DNA of 64,000 bases from Streptomyces sp. NBC_01471 (GTDB lineage: Bacteria > Actinomycetota > Actinomycetes > Streptomycetales > Streptomycetaceae), in the NCBI RefSeq assembly GCF_041438865.1, contig NZ_CP109450.1, forward strand, positions 1,963,001-2,027,000. Reading direction: 5' to 3'. The notes under the pieces are model-generated. The model searched no databases. It was not told the DNA's origin and saw only the letters and a program-made list of their open reading frames with translations. This document shows positions 53,752 through 62,606 of the stretch, in pieces. Both the position numbers and the translations under genes were made by a program. The stretch's first letter is position 1, and each line of letters opens with the position of its first letter.

Positions 53752-53780
53752 GCGAATCTCGCACACAATCATCGATTCGC
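53752..53780. promoter_or_regulatory. Inverted repeat upstream of the deacetylase pair
   Basis: GCGAATC (53752-53758) and GATTCGC (53774-53780) are perfect arms 15 bp apart in an A/T-richer part of the 268-bp gap 53639-53906, about 115 bp upstream of the deacetylase start. It may be an operator. The same gap holds the direct repeat ACCGGTACGG spaced by 6 bp near 53878-53903. Confidence 0.35.
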
Positions 53781-53906
53781 AGGACAGATGTTCACTTCAC
53801 CTGGGATTCACAGAAGCCACGCTGTGATCCGGACGGGTACAACCGGGTGACACCCCGGCGCCACGGGCGCCTCTTCCACCGGTACGGCGGTACACCGGTA
53901 CGGCCC

Positions 53907-54431
53907 TCAGGAGGACTGACGGTCGGCGACCCGCATCTCGAACCAGGTGGTCTTGCCGCGCGGCAGCAGGTCCACCCCCCACCGGTCCGAGAGTTTGTCG
54001 ACCAGGAAGAGGCCCCGGCCGCTCACATCCATCGGCTGGACCGGCATCAGACAGGGCAGCCCGCGGGACGGGTCACGGACCTCGACCCGGATCCAGCCCC
54101 GGCGGCGCAGCATCCGGAGCCCGAAGACGCGCGCGCCGGTGTGGCGGACCGCGTTGCCGACGAGTTCCGACACGAGTAACACCGCGTACTCGGCGGTCTG
54201 CGGGGAGAGCCCCCACTGCCGCAGTACGACGCCGTGGGTGAGCCGCCGCGCGGTCGCCGCGGACTCCGGACGGGACGCCAGGCGTACCTCCGCCTCCGTT
54301 GGACTGCCGAACAACTCCAGTGCCTTCAGAGCCTGTTCGTCCTCAACGGTCGGCGCCCATCGCGCGGCATCCGCATGAGCGCGCTGCCGCGGCTGCTCCA
54401 CACCCTCCAGGCCCGCCATGTCCCCCATCAT
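53907..54431 (-). CDS. RsbW-like ATP-binding (anti-sigma type) protein
   Basis: A 174-residue HATPase_c protein of the RsbW/anti-sigma kinase group common in streptomycetes. The N box is VSELVGNAVRHTGARVFG (about residue 90), the G1 box is VEVRDPSRGLP, and GRGLFLVDKLSDRWGV is the G2 region. Members bind sigma factors or phosphorylate anti-anti-sigma proteins; no sigma or anti-anti-sigma gene is near. Start uncertain: ATG at 54431 is used, with ATG codons at 54428 and 54419 and a TTG at 54530 as alternatives. Confidence 0.82.
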   Translation of the reverse strand: MMGDMAGLEGVEQPRQRAHADAARWAPTVEDEQALKALELFGSPTEAEVRLASRPESAATARRLTHGVVLRQWGLSPQTAEYAVLLVSELVGNAVRHTGARVFGLRMLRRRGWIRVEVRDPSRGLPCLMPVQPMDVSGRGLFLVDKLSDRWGVDLLPRGKTTWFEMRVADRQSS

Positions 54432-54602
54432 GGCTGCCCGAAGCGGCCTCCGGGGCCGTTCCTGCGGAATCCGCAGCCGGGGACCAGGGTCGGGCACCCC
54501 GCATTTTGGCATATGCACATGGCATTGCAAGGGTCATCACACCCACCCTGAGCTGCGAGGATCCCCTCCTCATGAACGAAATTCAAGAGCAGTGATCGCT
54601 CA

Positions 54603-54625
54603 CTCCTTAAGGTTCCCTTAAGGAG
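54603..54625. terminator. A/T-containing hairpin after the hydratase gene
   Basis: CTCCTTAAG (54603-54611) and CTTAAGGAG (54617-54625) are perfect 9-bp arms around GTTCC, beginning 28 nt beyond the enoyl-CoA hydratase stop on the minus strand. Such TTAAG arms are rare in this GC-rich DNA. It may instead be an operator for the ATPase gene that follows. Confidence 0.55.
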
Positions 54626-54652
54626 CAGCTAATCCACCCAACCGGGTACCCC

Positions 54653-55420
54653 TCAGCGGAACTTGGCCTTGCCGGGGCCCTCTTCGACGAAGCTGCGCAT
54701 GCCCCGTTCACGGTCCTCCGTCGCGAAGAGACCGGCGAACCAGGTGCGCTCGATGGCCAGTCCGGTGTCGAGATCCGTCTCCAGACCCGCGTCGACGGAC
54801 TCCTTGGCGGCGCGCAGCGCGATGGCCGGCCCCTGGGCGAGCCGTGCCGCCCAGGCGTGCGCCTGCTCGTACACCTCGGCCGCCGGGACGACCCGGTCGA
54901 CCAGACCGAGGGTGAGCGCCTCGGGCGCCTTGACCTGACGGCCGGTGAAGATCAGGTCCTTGGCCCTGGACGGGCCGATCAGCCGGGAGAGCCGCTGGGT
55001 GCCGCCGGCGCCGGGGATCAGGCCCAGCAGGATCTCGGGCTGGCCGAGTTTGGCGTTGTCGGCCGCGATACGGAAGTCGGCGCAGAGGGCCAGTTCGCAG
55101 CCGCCGCCCAGCGCGTATCCGGTGACCGCCGCGACCACGGGCTTGGGGATCCGGGCCACGGCGGTGAAGGAGTCCTGCAGGGCCCGGGAGCGGACGACCA
55201 TCGCCGCATGGTCCATGGCCTGCATCTCCTTGATGTCCGCTCCGGCCGCGAACACCTTCTCGCCGCCGTAGAGCACCACGGCGCGTACGTCGTCGCGGCC
55301 GGACACCTCCTCGGCGAGCTCGCGGATCCGGTCCTGGACGGCGACGTCGAGTGCGTTCATCGGCGGGCGGTCCAGACGGATCGTGCCGACGCCTTCGGAG
55401 ACTTCGAGGGTGACTGTCAT
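54653..55420 (-). CDS. Enoyl-CoA hydratase/isomerase family protein
   Basis: A 255-residue crotonase-fold enzyme. The CoA/oxyanion segment is KVFAAGADIKEMQAM (about 58-70), GYALGGGCELALCADFRIAA has the first catalytic Glu (about 113), and KLGQPEILLGLIPGAGGTQ has the second (about 133). Both Glu residues are present, which favours true hydratase activity in fatty-acid beta-oxidation. ATG start; transcribed alone and followed by a hairpin. Confidence 0.93.
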   Translation of the reverse strand: MTVTLEVSEGVGTIRLDRPPMNALDVAVQDRIRELAEEVSGRDDVRAVVLYGGEKVFAAGADIKEMQAMDHAAMVVRSRALQDSFTAVARIPKPVVAAVTGYALGGGCELALCADFRIAADNAKLGQPEILLGLIPGAGGTQRLSRLIGPSRAKDLIFTGRQVKAPEALTLGLVDRVVPAAEVYEQAHAWAARLAQGPAIALRAAKESVDAGLETDLDTGLAIERTWFAGLFATEDRERGMRSFVEEGPGKAKFR

Positions 55421-55449
55421 GACAGCAGGTTAACGGTGGCTAACGCCGT

Positions 55450-55486
55450 GCGGCCCGGTGCACTTGGTCACAGTGCACCGGGCCGC
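55450..55486 (-). terminator. 14-bp terminator hairpin after the first L,D-transpeptidase
   Basis: GCGGCCCGGTGCAC (55450-55463), loop TTGGTCACA, GTGCACCGGGCCGC (55473-55486): a perfect 14-bp stem, 21 nt beyond the transpeptidase stop on the minus strand. Confidence 0.75.
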
Positions 55487-55507
55487 GGCGGCGGAGGCCG
55501 GACGCTC

Positions 55508-56761
55508 CTACTTCTTCCAGTCCGCCCAGGACATGTTCCAGCCATTGAGCCCGTTGTCCGGCTGGATCGTCCTGTCGTGCGAGTTCTTGACGATCACCAC
55601 GTCACCGACGATCGACCTGTTGTAGTACCAGGCGGCCGGGGTCTCCTTGCTCCAGCCACCGCGCACGTCGTGCAGGCCGACACAGCCGTGGCTGGTGTTG
55701 GCGGCGCCGAACGTGCTGTTGGACGCCCAGTAGTTGCCGTGCACGAAGGTGCCGGAGTCGGACAGGCGCATCGCGTGCGGCACGTCCTTGATGTCGTACT
55801 CGCCGCCGAACCCGACGGTGGCGCCGTTCATCCGGGTCACCGCGTACTTCTCGCTGATGACCATCTGGCCGTTGTACGTCGTGGTCGCCGGGGCGCCCGC
55901 GCTGATCGGGATGGTCCTGATCAGCTTGCCGTCCTTGACGACCTTCATGGTGTGCCGGTCCGCGTCCACCGTGGAGACCATGGAGCGGCCGACGGTGAAC
56001 TTCACGGTCCTGGTCTGCTTCCCGTACACCCCGGGCCGGCCCTCGACGCCGTCGAGGTTCAGCTTCACCGTCACCTTGGTGCCCGCGGCCCAGTACTTCT
56101 CGGGGCGGATGTCGAGGCGGTCGTTGCCGAACCAGTGGCCCTCGACCGGTACGGCGGGGTCGGCCGTCACCTTGATCGCGTCCTCGACGTCCTTGGGGTG
56201 GGTGATCCCCCGGGTGAAGTGGATCGAGACCGGCATACCGACCCCGACGGTCGAGCCGTCCTCGGGCGTGTACTGGCCGACGAAGGTGTTCTTCGGCACG
56301 AGCGTGGTGAAGACCGTGTCCTTCGCGGACTCCCGGCCCTCGGCGTCCTTGGCGACCGCATGCACCTTGAACCTGGTGGCGGCGGGCAGGTGCTGAAGCG
56401 GCTGCCAGCCGGCGCCGCCCGCCGCGATACGGCCCGGGACCTCGTTGCCCTTGGCGTCCTGGACCGTGACGGAGGTCAGCCTGCCCCGGTCCGCCGTGAC
56501 CTTCAGCGCGTCGCTGGTGGCCACCGACTCGGCGCCGTCGGCCGGGGCCACCGTCACGACCGCCTGCGAGGCCGCGGAACCGGCCCCCTTGCCCGCGCCC
56601 TGCTTCGCCTTCCCACCGCTGTCGTTCCCCGAACCGCCGCACGCCGTGACGAGCAGCAGCAGCGCGCCCAGGAGCACGGCCGGCAGTACGGGCCGCCCGC
56701 TCCGCGGCCCGCGCACGGACCGGCCCCCGGCCGATGTCCCCGATATCGGTCGCCCGTTCAA
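55508..56761 (-). CDS. L,D-transpeptidase lipoprotein, copy 1
   Basis: A 417-residue cell-wall crosslinking enzyme. A long N-terminal signal ends at lipobox VTAC (residues 38-41). Two Ig-like domains follow (about 60-250; DRGRLTSVTVQDAKGNEVPG, then YTPEDGSTVGVGMPVSIHFT), then a YkuD catalytic domain. Its active site is FVHGNYWASNSTFGA followed by NTSHGCVGLHDVRGG, with the nucleophile Cys in SHGC. It makes 3-3 crosslinks in peptidoglycan. The TTG start follows GGGGAG. A paralogue with the same architecture precedes it. Confidence 0.92.
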   Translation of the reverse strand: MNGRPISGTSAGGRSVRGPRSGRPVLPAVLLGALLLLVTACGGSGNDSGGKAKQGAGKGAGSAASQAVVTVAPADGAESVATSDALKVTADRGRLTSVTVQDAKGNEVPGRIAAGGAGWQPLQHLPAATRFKVHAVAKDAEGRESAKDTVFTTLVPKNTFVGQYTPEDGSTVGVGMPVSIHFTRGITHPKDVEDAIKVTADPAVPVEGHWFGNDRLDIRPEKYWAAGTKVTVKLNLDGVEGRPGVYGKQTRTVKFTVGRSMVSTVDADRHTMKVVKDGKLIRTIPISAGAPATTTYNGQMVISEKYAVTRMNGATVGFGGEYDIKDVPHAMRLSDSGTFVHGNYWASNSTFGAANTSHGCVGLHDVRGGWSKETPAAWYYNRSIVGDVVIVKNSHDRTIQPDNGLNGWNMSWADWKK

Positions 56762-56949
56762 TGTGGTGGTCTCCCCTCGCGCACGTCCCGGCGCCGCCGG
56801 AGCACGTACCCCCGCGCGCCCTGTCCGCGCGCACTGATTTCACAGAATAATCGCAGCGCGGGCCGGCCGGACTCCCCGGCCATGTCACCGTTCAGTCCCA
56901 ACCGGGCGCGGGCGCGCGGGTCATGGGGGCAGGGCGGGCGGGCGCCACC

Positions 56950-58152
56950 TCAGTCGAGCGCGGAGCCGGACCTCCAGGCCGCCCAGTCCAGGTTCCAGCC
57001 GCCCAGCCCGTTGTCCGGGGCGACCTTCGTGTCCCGGGAGTTGACCACCTCGACCACATCTCCGATCAGTGTGTGGTCGAAGAGCCAGCCGGCCGGGGAC
57101 GTGGCACTGCCGCCGCGCACATCGCGCAGCCCGACGCAGCCGTGGCTGGTGTTGGACGCGCCGAAGGTACGGGCGGGCGCCCAGTAGTTGCCGTGCAGGA
57201 AGGTTCCCGAGTTGGTCAGCCGCATCGCGTGCGGGACGTCCGGGATGTCGTACTCACCGCCGAAGCCGACCGTCCGGCCGTTCATCCGGGTCACGGCGTG
57301 CTTCTCCATGACGACCATCCTGCCGTTGTACGTGGTGTGTTTCACGGCGCCCGCGGTGACCGGAAGGGTCGTCAGCAGGGCGCCGTCACGGCGTACCGCC
57401 ATGGTGTGCGCCGCCGTGTCGATCACGGACACCTGCGAGCGGCCCACGGTGAAGCCGACTGTCTTCTGCTGGGTCCCGTACACCCCAGGCGCCGCCTGGA
57501 CGTCCCGCAGCCGCAGCCCGACGGAGACCCGGGTGCCCGGCTTCCAGTACGCGTCCGGGCGGAAGTCCAGACGGCTCCTGCCGAACCAGTGGCCCTCGAC
57601 CGGCACCGCAGGGGTGGCGGTGACGCGGATCGCCCGCTCCACCGCGGAACGGTTCTCGACGGGGCGGTTGAAGTTGAAGGAGACGATCATGCCCGTGCCG
57701 ACGGTGGAGCCGTTCTCCGGTGTGAAGTAGCCGATGAAGCGGTGCGGCGGGACGTACGTGGTGAAGGTGGTGTGGCGGGCCAGGGTGTGGCCGTCCCCGT
57801 CGGAGGCCACCGCGTCCACGGAGTACTCGGAGCCGAGCCCCAGCCGGCCGCCGTCCGGCTTCCAGGTCCGGCCGTCGTCGGAGACGCTGCCGGGGAGCAC
57901 CTCGCGGTGCCCGTCCGTGACGCCGTAGACCGTGACATGTTCGAGCCGCTGCCCGTCCGGTACACGTACTTCGACCCGGTCGTGTGCGCCGATGTCCTTC
58001 GCGCCGTCGTCCGGCACCACCCGGATGGCTTCTTCCGGGGCCCGCGGTTTCCCGTCGGAGCCGGATCCGCATCCGGCCAGTCCGGCCATCAGCCCCGCCC
58101 ATACCAGTGCGGCCGCGACGCCCGCCCGTGTCCGCTTTGTCAGTTGTCTCAC
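56950..58152 (-). CDS. L,D-transpeptidase lipoprotein, copy 2
   Basis: A 400-residue paralogue of the next gene. Signal peptide ends at lipobox LAGC (VWAGLMAGLAGCGSGSDG). Ig-like domains cover about 35-230 (FTPENGSTVGTGMIVSFNFN matches copy 1), then the YkuD domain with FLHGNYWAPARTFGA and NTSHGCVGLRDVRGG (nucleophile Cys). GTG at 58152 is used; GTG at 58170 is an alternative. In-frame sequence further upstream overlaps glgX on the other strand and is not real. It diverges from glgX. Confidence 0.92.
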   Translation of the reverse strand: MRQLTKRTRAGVAAALVWAGLMAGLAGCGSGSDGKPRAPEEAIRVVPDDGAKDIGAHDRVEVRVPDGQRLEHVTVYGVTDGHREVLPGSVSDDGRTWKPDGGRLGLGSEYSVDAVASDGDGHTLARHTTFTTYVPPHRFIGYFTPENGSTVGTGMIVSFNFNRPVENRSAVERAIRVTATPAVPVEGHWFGRSRLDFRPDAYWKPGTRVSVGLRLRDVQAAPGVYGTQQKTVGFTVGRSQVSVIDTAAHTMAVRRDGALLTTLPVTAGAVKHTTYNGRMVVMEKHAVTRMNGRTVGFGGEYDIPDVPHAMRLTNSGTFLHGNYWAPARTFGASNTSHGCVGLRDVRGGSATSPAGWLFDHTLIGDVVEVVNSRDTKVAPDNGLGGWNLDWAAWRSGSALD

Positions 58153-58303
58153 GGAGCGCTCAACGACCACCCCCCTGCGGGGGAAACGTGAGATTGCCGG
58201 TTGTTGCGGGCAGAACAAGAGCGAGGACCATGCGAGAGAGCCGCGGCCGGGACGCCGGGGCCCGACGCGCCGCCGGTCCCGATGAGCCGCGGGAGGCCGA
58301 CAG

Positions 58304-60589
58304 GTGTCGAGCGCAGCCGAGCAGGAGACCGCACCGGAAGCGGTGCAGGAAGCCGTGCCGGAGGTCGTGCCGGACGTGGTGCCGGACGCCGTGACCGGGG
58401 CGGCGCCGGAGGTGGTGCCGGGCGCCGTGGCCGACGCGGTGACCGTGTGGCCCGGTACGTCCGTGCCGCTGGGGGCGCGGTACCGGGTCGGGCCCGACGG
58501 GGTCGCCGGTACCAACTTCGCGCTCTGGGCGGGCGGCGCCGAGGCCGTCGAGCTCTGCCTCTTCGACGCCGCGGGCCGTGAGACGCGCTGCGAACTGGCC
58601 GAGCTGACCCATGAGATCTGGCACGGGTTCCTGCCCGGGGTCCGGCCGGGACAGCGGTACGGCTACCGCGTCCGGGGCCGCTGGGACCCGTGGACGGGGG
58701 CCCGCTGGAACGCCGCGAAGCTGCTGCTCGACCCGTACGCGCGCGCCGTGGACGGGGAGTTCCGGCTGCCCCCCGAGGTGTACGGGCACGTCAGGGACTG
58801 GCCGGAGCAGGAGGTCGCCGACACCGTGCGCGACGAGCGGGACTCGGCGCCGTACGTGCCCAAGGGGGTCGTCGTCCACGACGACACCCCCGGCGACGAG
58901 TGGGCGGACGACCTGCGGCCCAAGACGCCGTGGGCGGACACCGTCATCTACGAGCTGCATGTGCGCGGCTTCACCAAGCGGCACCCGGGGATCCCCGAGG
59001 AACTGCGGGGGACGTACGCGGGGCTGGCCCACCCGGCGGCGATCGGCCATCTCGTACGGCTCGGGGTGACGGCCGTCGAGCTGCTGCCGGTGCACCAGTT
59101 CGCGCACGAGGACCACCTGCTGCGGCGCGGGCTGAAGAACTACTGGGGCTACAACTCGGTCGGCTACTTCGCCCCGCACGCCGGGTACGCGGCGACCGGA
59201 ACCGGCGGCCAGCAGGTCGGCGAGTTCAAGAGGATGGTGCAGGCGCTGCACGCCGCCGGGATCGAGGTCATCCTCGACGTCGTCTACAACCACACGGCGG
59301 AGGCCGGTGAGCTGGGGCCGACGCTGTCGCTGCGCGGGGTCGACAACCGCGGTTACTACCGGCTCCAGGACGACCCGCGCCGGTACGCGGACTACACCGG
59401 CTGCGGCAACACCCTGCATGTGGTGCAGCCCCATGTGCTGCGGCTGATCACCGATTCGCTGCGCTACTGGGTCACCGAGATGGGCGTGGACGGCTTCCGC
59501 TTCGATCTGGCCGCCGCGCTGGCCCGGTCCTTCCACGACGTCGACATGCTCTCGCCCTTCCTTGCGGTGATCGCCCAGGACCCGGTGCTGCGGCGGGTGA
59601 AGCTGATCGCCGAGCCGTGGGACGTGGGCGACGGGGGCTACCAGGTGGGGGCCTTCCCACCGCTGTGGACGGAGTGGAACGACCGCTACCGGGACGCGGT
59701 ACGGGACTTCTGGCGGGGCGCGCTGCCCGACGTGCGCGATCTGGGATACCGGCTCTCCGGCTCCAGCGACCTGTACGCCTGGGGCGGGCGGCGGCCGCAG
59801 GCCTCCGTCAACTTCATCACGGCGCACGACGGGTTCACCCTGCGCGACCTGGTCTCCTATCAGCAGAAGCACAACGAGGCCAACGGCGAGGACAACCGGG
59901 ACGGCACCGACGACAACCGGTCGTGGAACTGCGGCGCGGAGGGCGGGACGGACGACCCGGAGATCGGCGCGCTGCGCAGGAGGCAGCTGCGCTCGCTGCT
60001 GACGACGCTGCTGGTGTCGACCGGGGTGCCGATGCTCGTCGCGGGGGACGAGATGGGGCGGACGCAGGGCGGCAACAACAACGCGTACTGCCAGGACAAC
60101 GAGGTCAGCTGGGTCGACTGGACGCTGCTCGACGAGCCGGGCCCGCGGATGCTGCTCGGCCTCACCTCCAGGCTGCTGGCGCTGCGCCATGCCCATCCGG
60201 TGCTGCGCCGCCGGGCGTTCTTCTCCGGTGCGCGGGCGGGCGACGGGCTGCGGGATCTCGCCTGGTTCACCCCGCACGGCCGCGAGATGACCGAGCAGGA
60301 CTGGTACGCGCCGACGGCCACGCTCGGGGTCTATCTCTCGGGAGGCGACATCCCCGGCAGGGACGCCAGGGGCCGGCGGATCACCGACGACAGCTTCCTG
60401 ACGCTGCTGCACTCGGCGGAACGGCCGGTGGACTTCCTGCTCCCCGGGGCTCCGTGGGCGGACACCTACGAACTGCTCGTCGACACCTCGCGGGAGGACC
60501 AGCGTGCCGCGCCGGGCACCCTGCACCGGGGTGGCGCCGCGCTCACCGTCCCGGCCCGGTCGGTACTGCTGCTGAAGGTGCGGGCCTGA
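58304..60589 (+). CDS. glgX: Glycogen debranching enzyme (isoamylase type)
   Basis: A 761-residue GH13 enzyme that cleaves alpha-1,6 branches of glycogen. An N-terminal CBM48-type domain (about 50-160) precedes the barrel. The conserved regions are VILDVVYNHTAE, GFRFDLAAAL (nucleophile Asp), IAEPWDVGDGGYQ (acid Glu) and FITAHDGFTLRDL. The first 45 residues are a Val/Pro/Ala-rich run with repeats such as AVPEVVPDVVPDAV, unusual for the family; translation may or may not start there. GTG start with GGGAGG 7 nt upstream. Confidence 0.94.
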   Translation: MSSAAEQETAPEAVQEAVPEVVPDVVPDAVTGAAPEVVPGAVADAVTVWPGTSVPLGARYRVGPDGVAGTNFALWAGGAEAVELCLFDAAGRETRCELAELTHEIWHGFLPGVRPGQRYGYRVRGRWDPWTGARWNAAKLLLDPYARAVDGEFRLPPEVYGHVRDWPEQEVADTVRDERDSAPYVPKGVVVHDDTPGDEWADDLRPKTPWADTVIYELHVRGFTKRHPGIPEELRGTYAGLAHPAAIGHLVRLGVTAVELLPVHQFAHEDHLLRRGLKNYWGYNSVGYFAPHAGYAATGTGGQQVGEFKRMVQALHAAGIEVILDVVYNHTAEAGELGPTLSLRGVDNRGYYRLQDDPRRYADYTGCGNTLHVVQPHVLRLITDSLRYWVTEMGVDGFRFDLAAALARSFHDVDMLSPFLAVIAQDPVLRRVKLIAEPWDVGDGGYQVGAFPPLWTEWNDRYRDAVRDFWRGALPDVRDLGYRLSGSSDLYAWGGRRPQASVNFITAHDGFTLRDLVSYQQKHNEANGEDNRDGTDDNRSWNCGAEGGTDDPEIGALRRRQLRSLLTTLLVSTGVPMLVAGDEMGRTQGGNNNAYCQDNEVSWVDWTLLDEPGPRMLLGLTSRLLALRHAHPVLRRRAFFSGARAGDGLRDLAWFTPHGREMTEQDWYAPTATLGVYLSGGDIPGRDARGRRITDDSFLTLLHSAERPVDFLLPGAPWADTYELLVDTSREDQRAAPGTLHRGGAALTVPARSVLLLKVRA

Positions 60590-60602
60590 GACGGCCCGCG
60601 CC

Positions 60603-60620
60603 GGCCGGGCGGTTCCGGCC
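60603..60620. terminator. Short hairpin between glgX and the response regulator
   Basis: GGCCGG-GCGGTT-CCGGCC forms a 6-bp stem in the 31-bp convergent gap, directly before the response-regulator stop on the other strand. Confidence 0.5.
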
Positions 60621-61262
60621 TCAGCCGAGGATCTTTCGGTCGTACGCCACCGCGACCGCCGCCGCCCGGTCCTTGACGTCCAACTTCCCATAGATATGGG
60701 TCAGATGGGTCTTGACCGTCGCCTCGCTGATGAAGAGCTCACGCGCGATGTCGCGGTTGGACGTGCCCCTGGCGACCAGCACCAGCACCTCCCGTTCGCG
60801 TGCGCTCAGCGCGTCGTGGCCCGGCGCCGCCGGGGTGCGCACCCGGGAGACCAGCCGGGAGGCGACCGCCGGGGAGAGTACCGTACGGCCGTCGGCCGCG
60901 GCCCGCACCGCGGTGAACAGTTCGTCGCGCGGGGCGTCCTTGAGGAGGTAGCCGGTGGCGCCCGCCTCGATGGCCGGGAGGGTGTCGGAGTCCGTGTCGT
61001 ACGTGGTCAGGACGAGCACCTTGGCACGGCTGCCGCGGCGGGTCAGTTCGGCGATGGCGTCCACGCCGTTGCCGCCCGGCATCCGCAGGTCCATGAGGAC
61101 CACATCGGGATCCAGCCGGCCGGCGAGCTCGACACCGGCGACGCCGTCGGCGGCCTCGCCGAGCACCTGGAAGCCGGGGGCGTCGGCGAACATGCCGCGC
61201 AGACCGTCCCGGACCACGGGATGGTCGTCGACGATCAGCACGGTGATCACATCAGAGTTCAT
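60621..61262 (-). CDS. NarL/LuxR-type response regulator
   Basis: A 213-residue regulator. Receiver domain at 1-120: acidic pocket VDDHPVVRDG, phospho-acceptor Asp in VVLMDLRMPGGNG (about residue 56), and switch Lys in GYLLKDAPRDE. The LuxR-type helix-turn-helix is at about 145-210 (LSAREREVLVLVARGTSNRD, then ISEATVKTHLTHIYGKLDVK). Its start overlaps the histidine kinase gene by 11 nt, so the two form a coupled two-component system, probably controlling the adjacent ABC-2 exporter. Confidence 0.95.
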   Translation of the reverse strand: MNSDVITVLIVDDHPVVRDGLRGMFADAPGFQVLGEAADGVAGVELAGRLDPDVVLMDLRMPGGNGVDAIAELTRRGSRAKVLVLTTYDTDSDTLPAIEAGATGYLLKDAPRDELFTAVRAAADGRTVLSPAVASRLVSRVRTPAAPGHDALSAREREVLVLVARGTSNRDIARELFISEATVKTHLTHIYGKLDVKDRAAAVAVAYDRKILG

Positions 61263-62559
61263 GGCGGACCAAAGGTACGCGAGCCGACACCGCCGTGCCG
61301 TGTCCCGGCTCGGACTCGACGGCCACGGTGCCCACGATCCGCTCGGCGCGGGCGCGCATCCCGCCGAGGCCGAAGCCCCCTTCGGCGCTGCGCGGCGGCA
61401 GCGCGAGCGGGTCGAAGCCGCGCCCGTCGTCGCGTACGTCCAGGGTCATCTCATCGTCCATGTACGAGAGGGTGACGCCGACCCGGGACGCCCCGGCGTG
61501 CCGCGCGGTGTTGGCGAGCGCCTCCTGGGCGATCCGGAGCAGGGTGGCCTCGACCTCGTCGTGCAGCGGCTCGACGGTGCCGGTGACGGTGAACTCGGCG
61601 CGGACGCCCGCCGTCGCCGACCACGCGGCGACCAGCTCCTTCAGCGCTTCGGGGAGGGACGCGTCGGCCAGCGCGACCGGGCTGAGGTTCTGCACGGAGC
61701 GCCGGGCCTCGCCCAGGCTGTGGCGGGCCAGCTCCTGGGCGCGGGCGAGGTGCTCACGGGCGGTGTCCGGGGTCCTGGTGACGGAGACGACCTGGAGCTG
61801 GGTGATGATGCCGGCGAGCCCCTGCGCGATGGTGTCGTGGATCTCGGCGGCCAGCCTGCGGCGCTCGTCGGCGACCCCGGCCTCGCGTGCCTGGACCAGG
61901 AGCTGGGCGTGCAGGGCGGCGTTCTCGTCGAGCGCCTGCTGGAGCCGGACGTTGGTGCGCTCCAGCTCGCTGATGGTCTCGGTCTGCTCCACCGCACGCT
62001 CCTCCTCCAGGGTGGCGAGATGGGTGAAGACGATCAGCAGGGTGACATTGACTCCGAACAGCGCTCCGAAGACCACCCAGCCCATGGGGCCGTGCGGTGG
62101 CAGCCCGCCGGACTGGGAGCCCGACATGGTGACCGCGCTGGCGAGCAGCCCGACCCGGACCAGCCGGCGGGGCAGCAGCCGTTCGGCGCCGAAGTAGCCG
62201 GTGACCGCGTAGAACGCGTAGAAGGGGTTCAGCCAGGTCAGGGCGAAGGCCAGCGCCCAGCGCAGGGTGTAGTAGCAGGTGCCGGCCGTCGAGGGGCCGG
62301 GCCGGGTGCGGGCCGCGTGGCCCCACCACAGCTGGAGCGCGGTCCCCGCGGCGGTGAGAGCCGCCGCCGCGACCAGTTCGTACCGGGTCATGTGCAGCGC
62401 ACTCGCGGTGGCGCCCGCGGCGAGGGTGGAGATGGCGAGCAGCGCGTAGGGGCCCCAGCGGTGGAAGGCCGCCCACCCGACGCCCAGTCTGGCGCCGACC
62501 AGGGGTGCGGCGGCCTCCCGGCCGGGCCGGGCGGCGGGGCCGGTCAGGTCCGGTGTCAT
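61252..62559 (-). CDS. Sensor histidine kinase (NarL-partner type)
   Basis: A 435-residue kinase. About five to six transmembrane helices occupy residues 25-190 with little extracytoplasmic domain, followed by a coiled-coil stretch (EEERAVEQTETISELERTNV). The HisKA_3 dimerisation domain has the phospho-accepting His in AAEIHDTIAQGLAGIITQ (about 250). The HATPase domain has NTARHAGASRVG and DVRDDGRGFDP. The signal may be membrane stress or a drug. ATG at 62559 is chosen over a longer frame that runs into the permease gene. Confidence 0.92.
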   Translation of the reverse strand: MTPDLTGPAARPGREAAAPLVGARLGVGWAAFHRWGPYALLAISTLAAGATASALHMTRYELVAAAALTAAGTALQLWWGHAARTRPGPSTAGTCYYTLRWALAFALTWLNPFYAFYAVTGYFGAERLLPRRLVRVGLLASAVTMSGSQSGGLPPHGPMGWVVFGALFGVNVTLLIVFTHLATLEEERAVEQTETISELERTNVRLQQALDENAALHAQLLVQAREAGVADERRRLAAEIHDTIAQGLAGIITQLQVVSVTRTPDTAREHLARAQELARHSLGEARRSVQNLSPVALADASLPEALKELVAAWSATAGVRAEFTVTGTVEPLHDEVEATLLRIAQEALANTARHAGASRVGVTLSYMDDEMTLDVRDDGRGFDPLALPPRSAEGGFGLGGMRARAERIVGTVAVESEPGHGTAVSARVPLVRHEL

Positions 62560-62606
62560 CCATCCAGTCTGCCCGTACCGCTGTCCGTACCGGCCGGTGG
62601 CCGCCG

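Noticed and set aside
58153..58515. N-terminal extension of the second L,D-transpeptidase
   Set aside because: It overlaps the start of glgX on the other strand and consists of Ser/Gly/Thr repeats that mirror the glgX Val-Pro repeat; the lipoprotein signal peptide starts near 58152.
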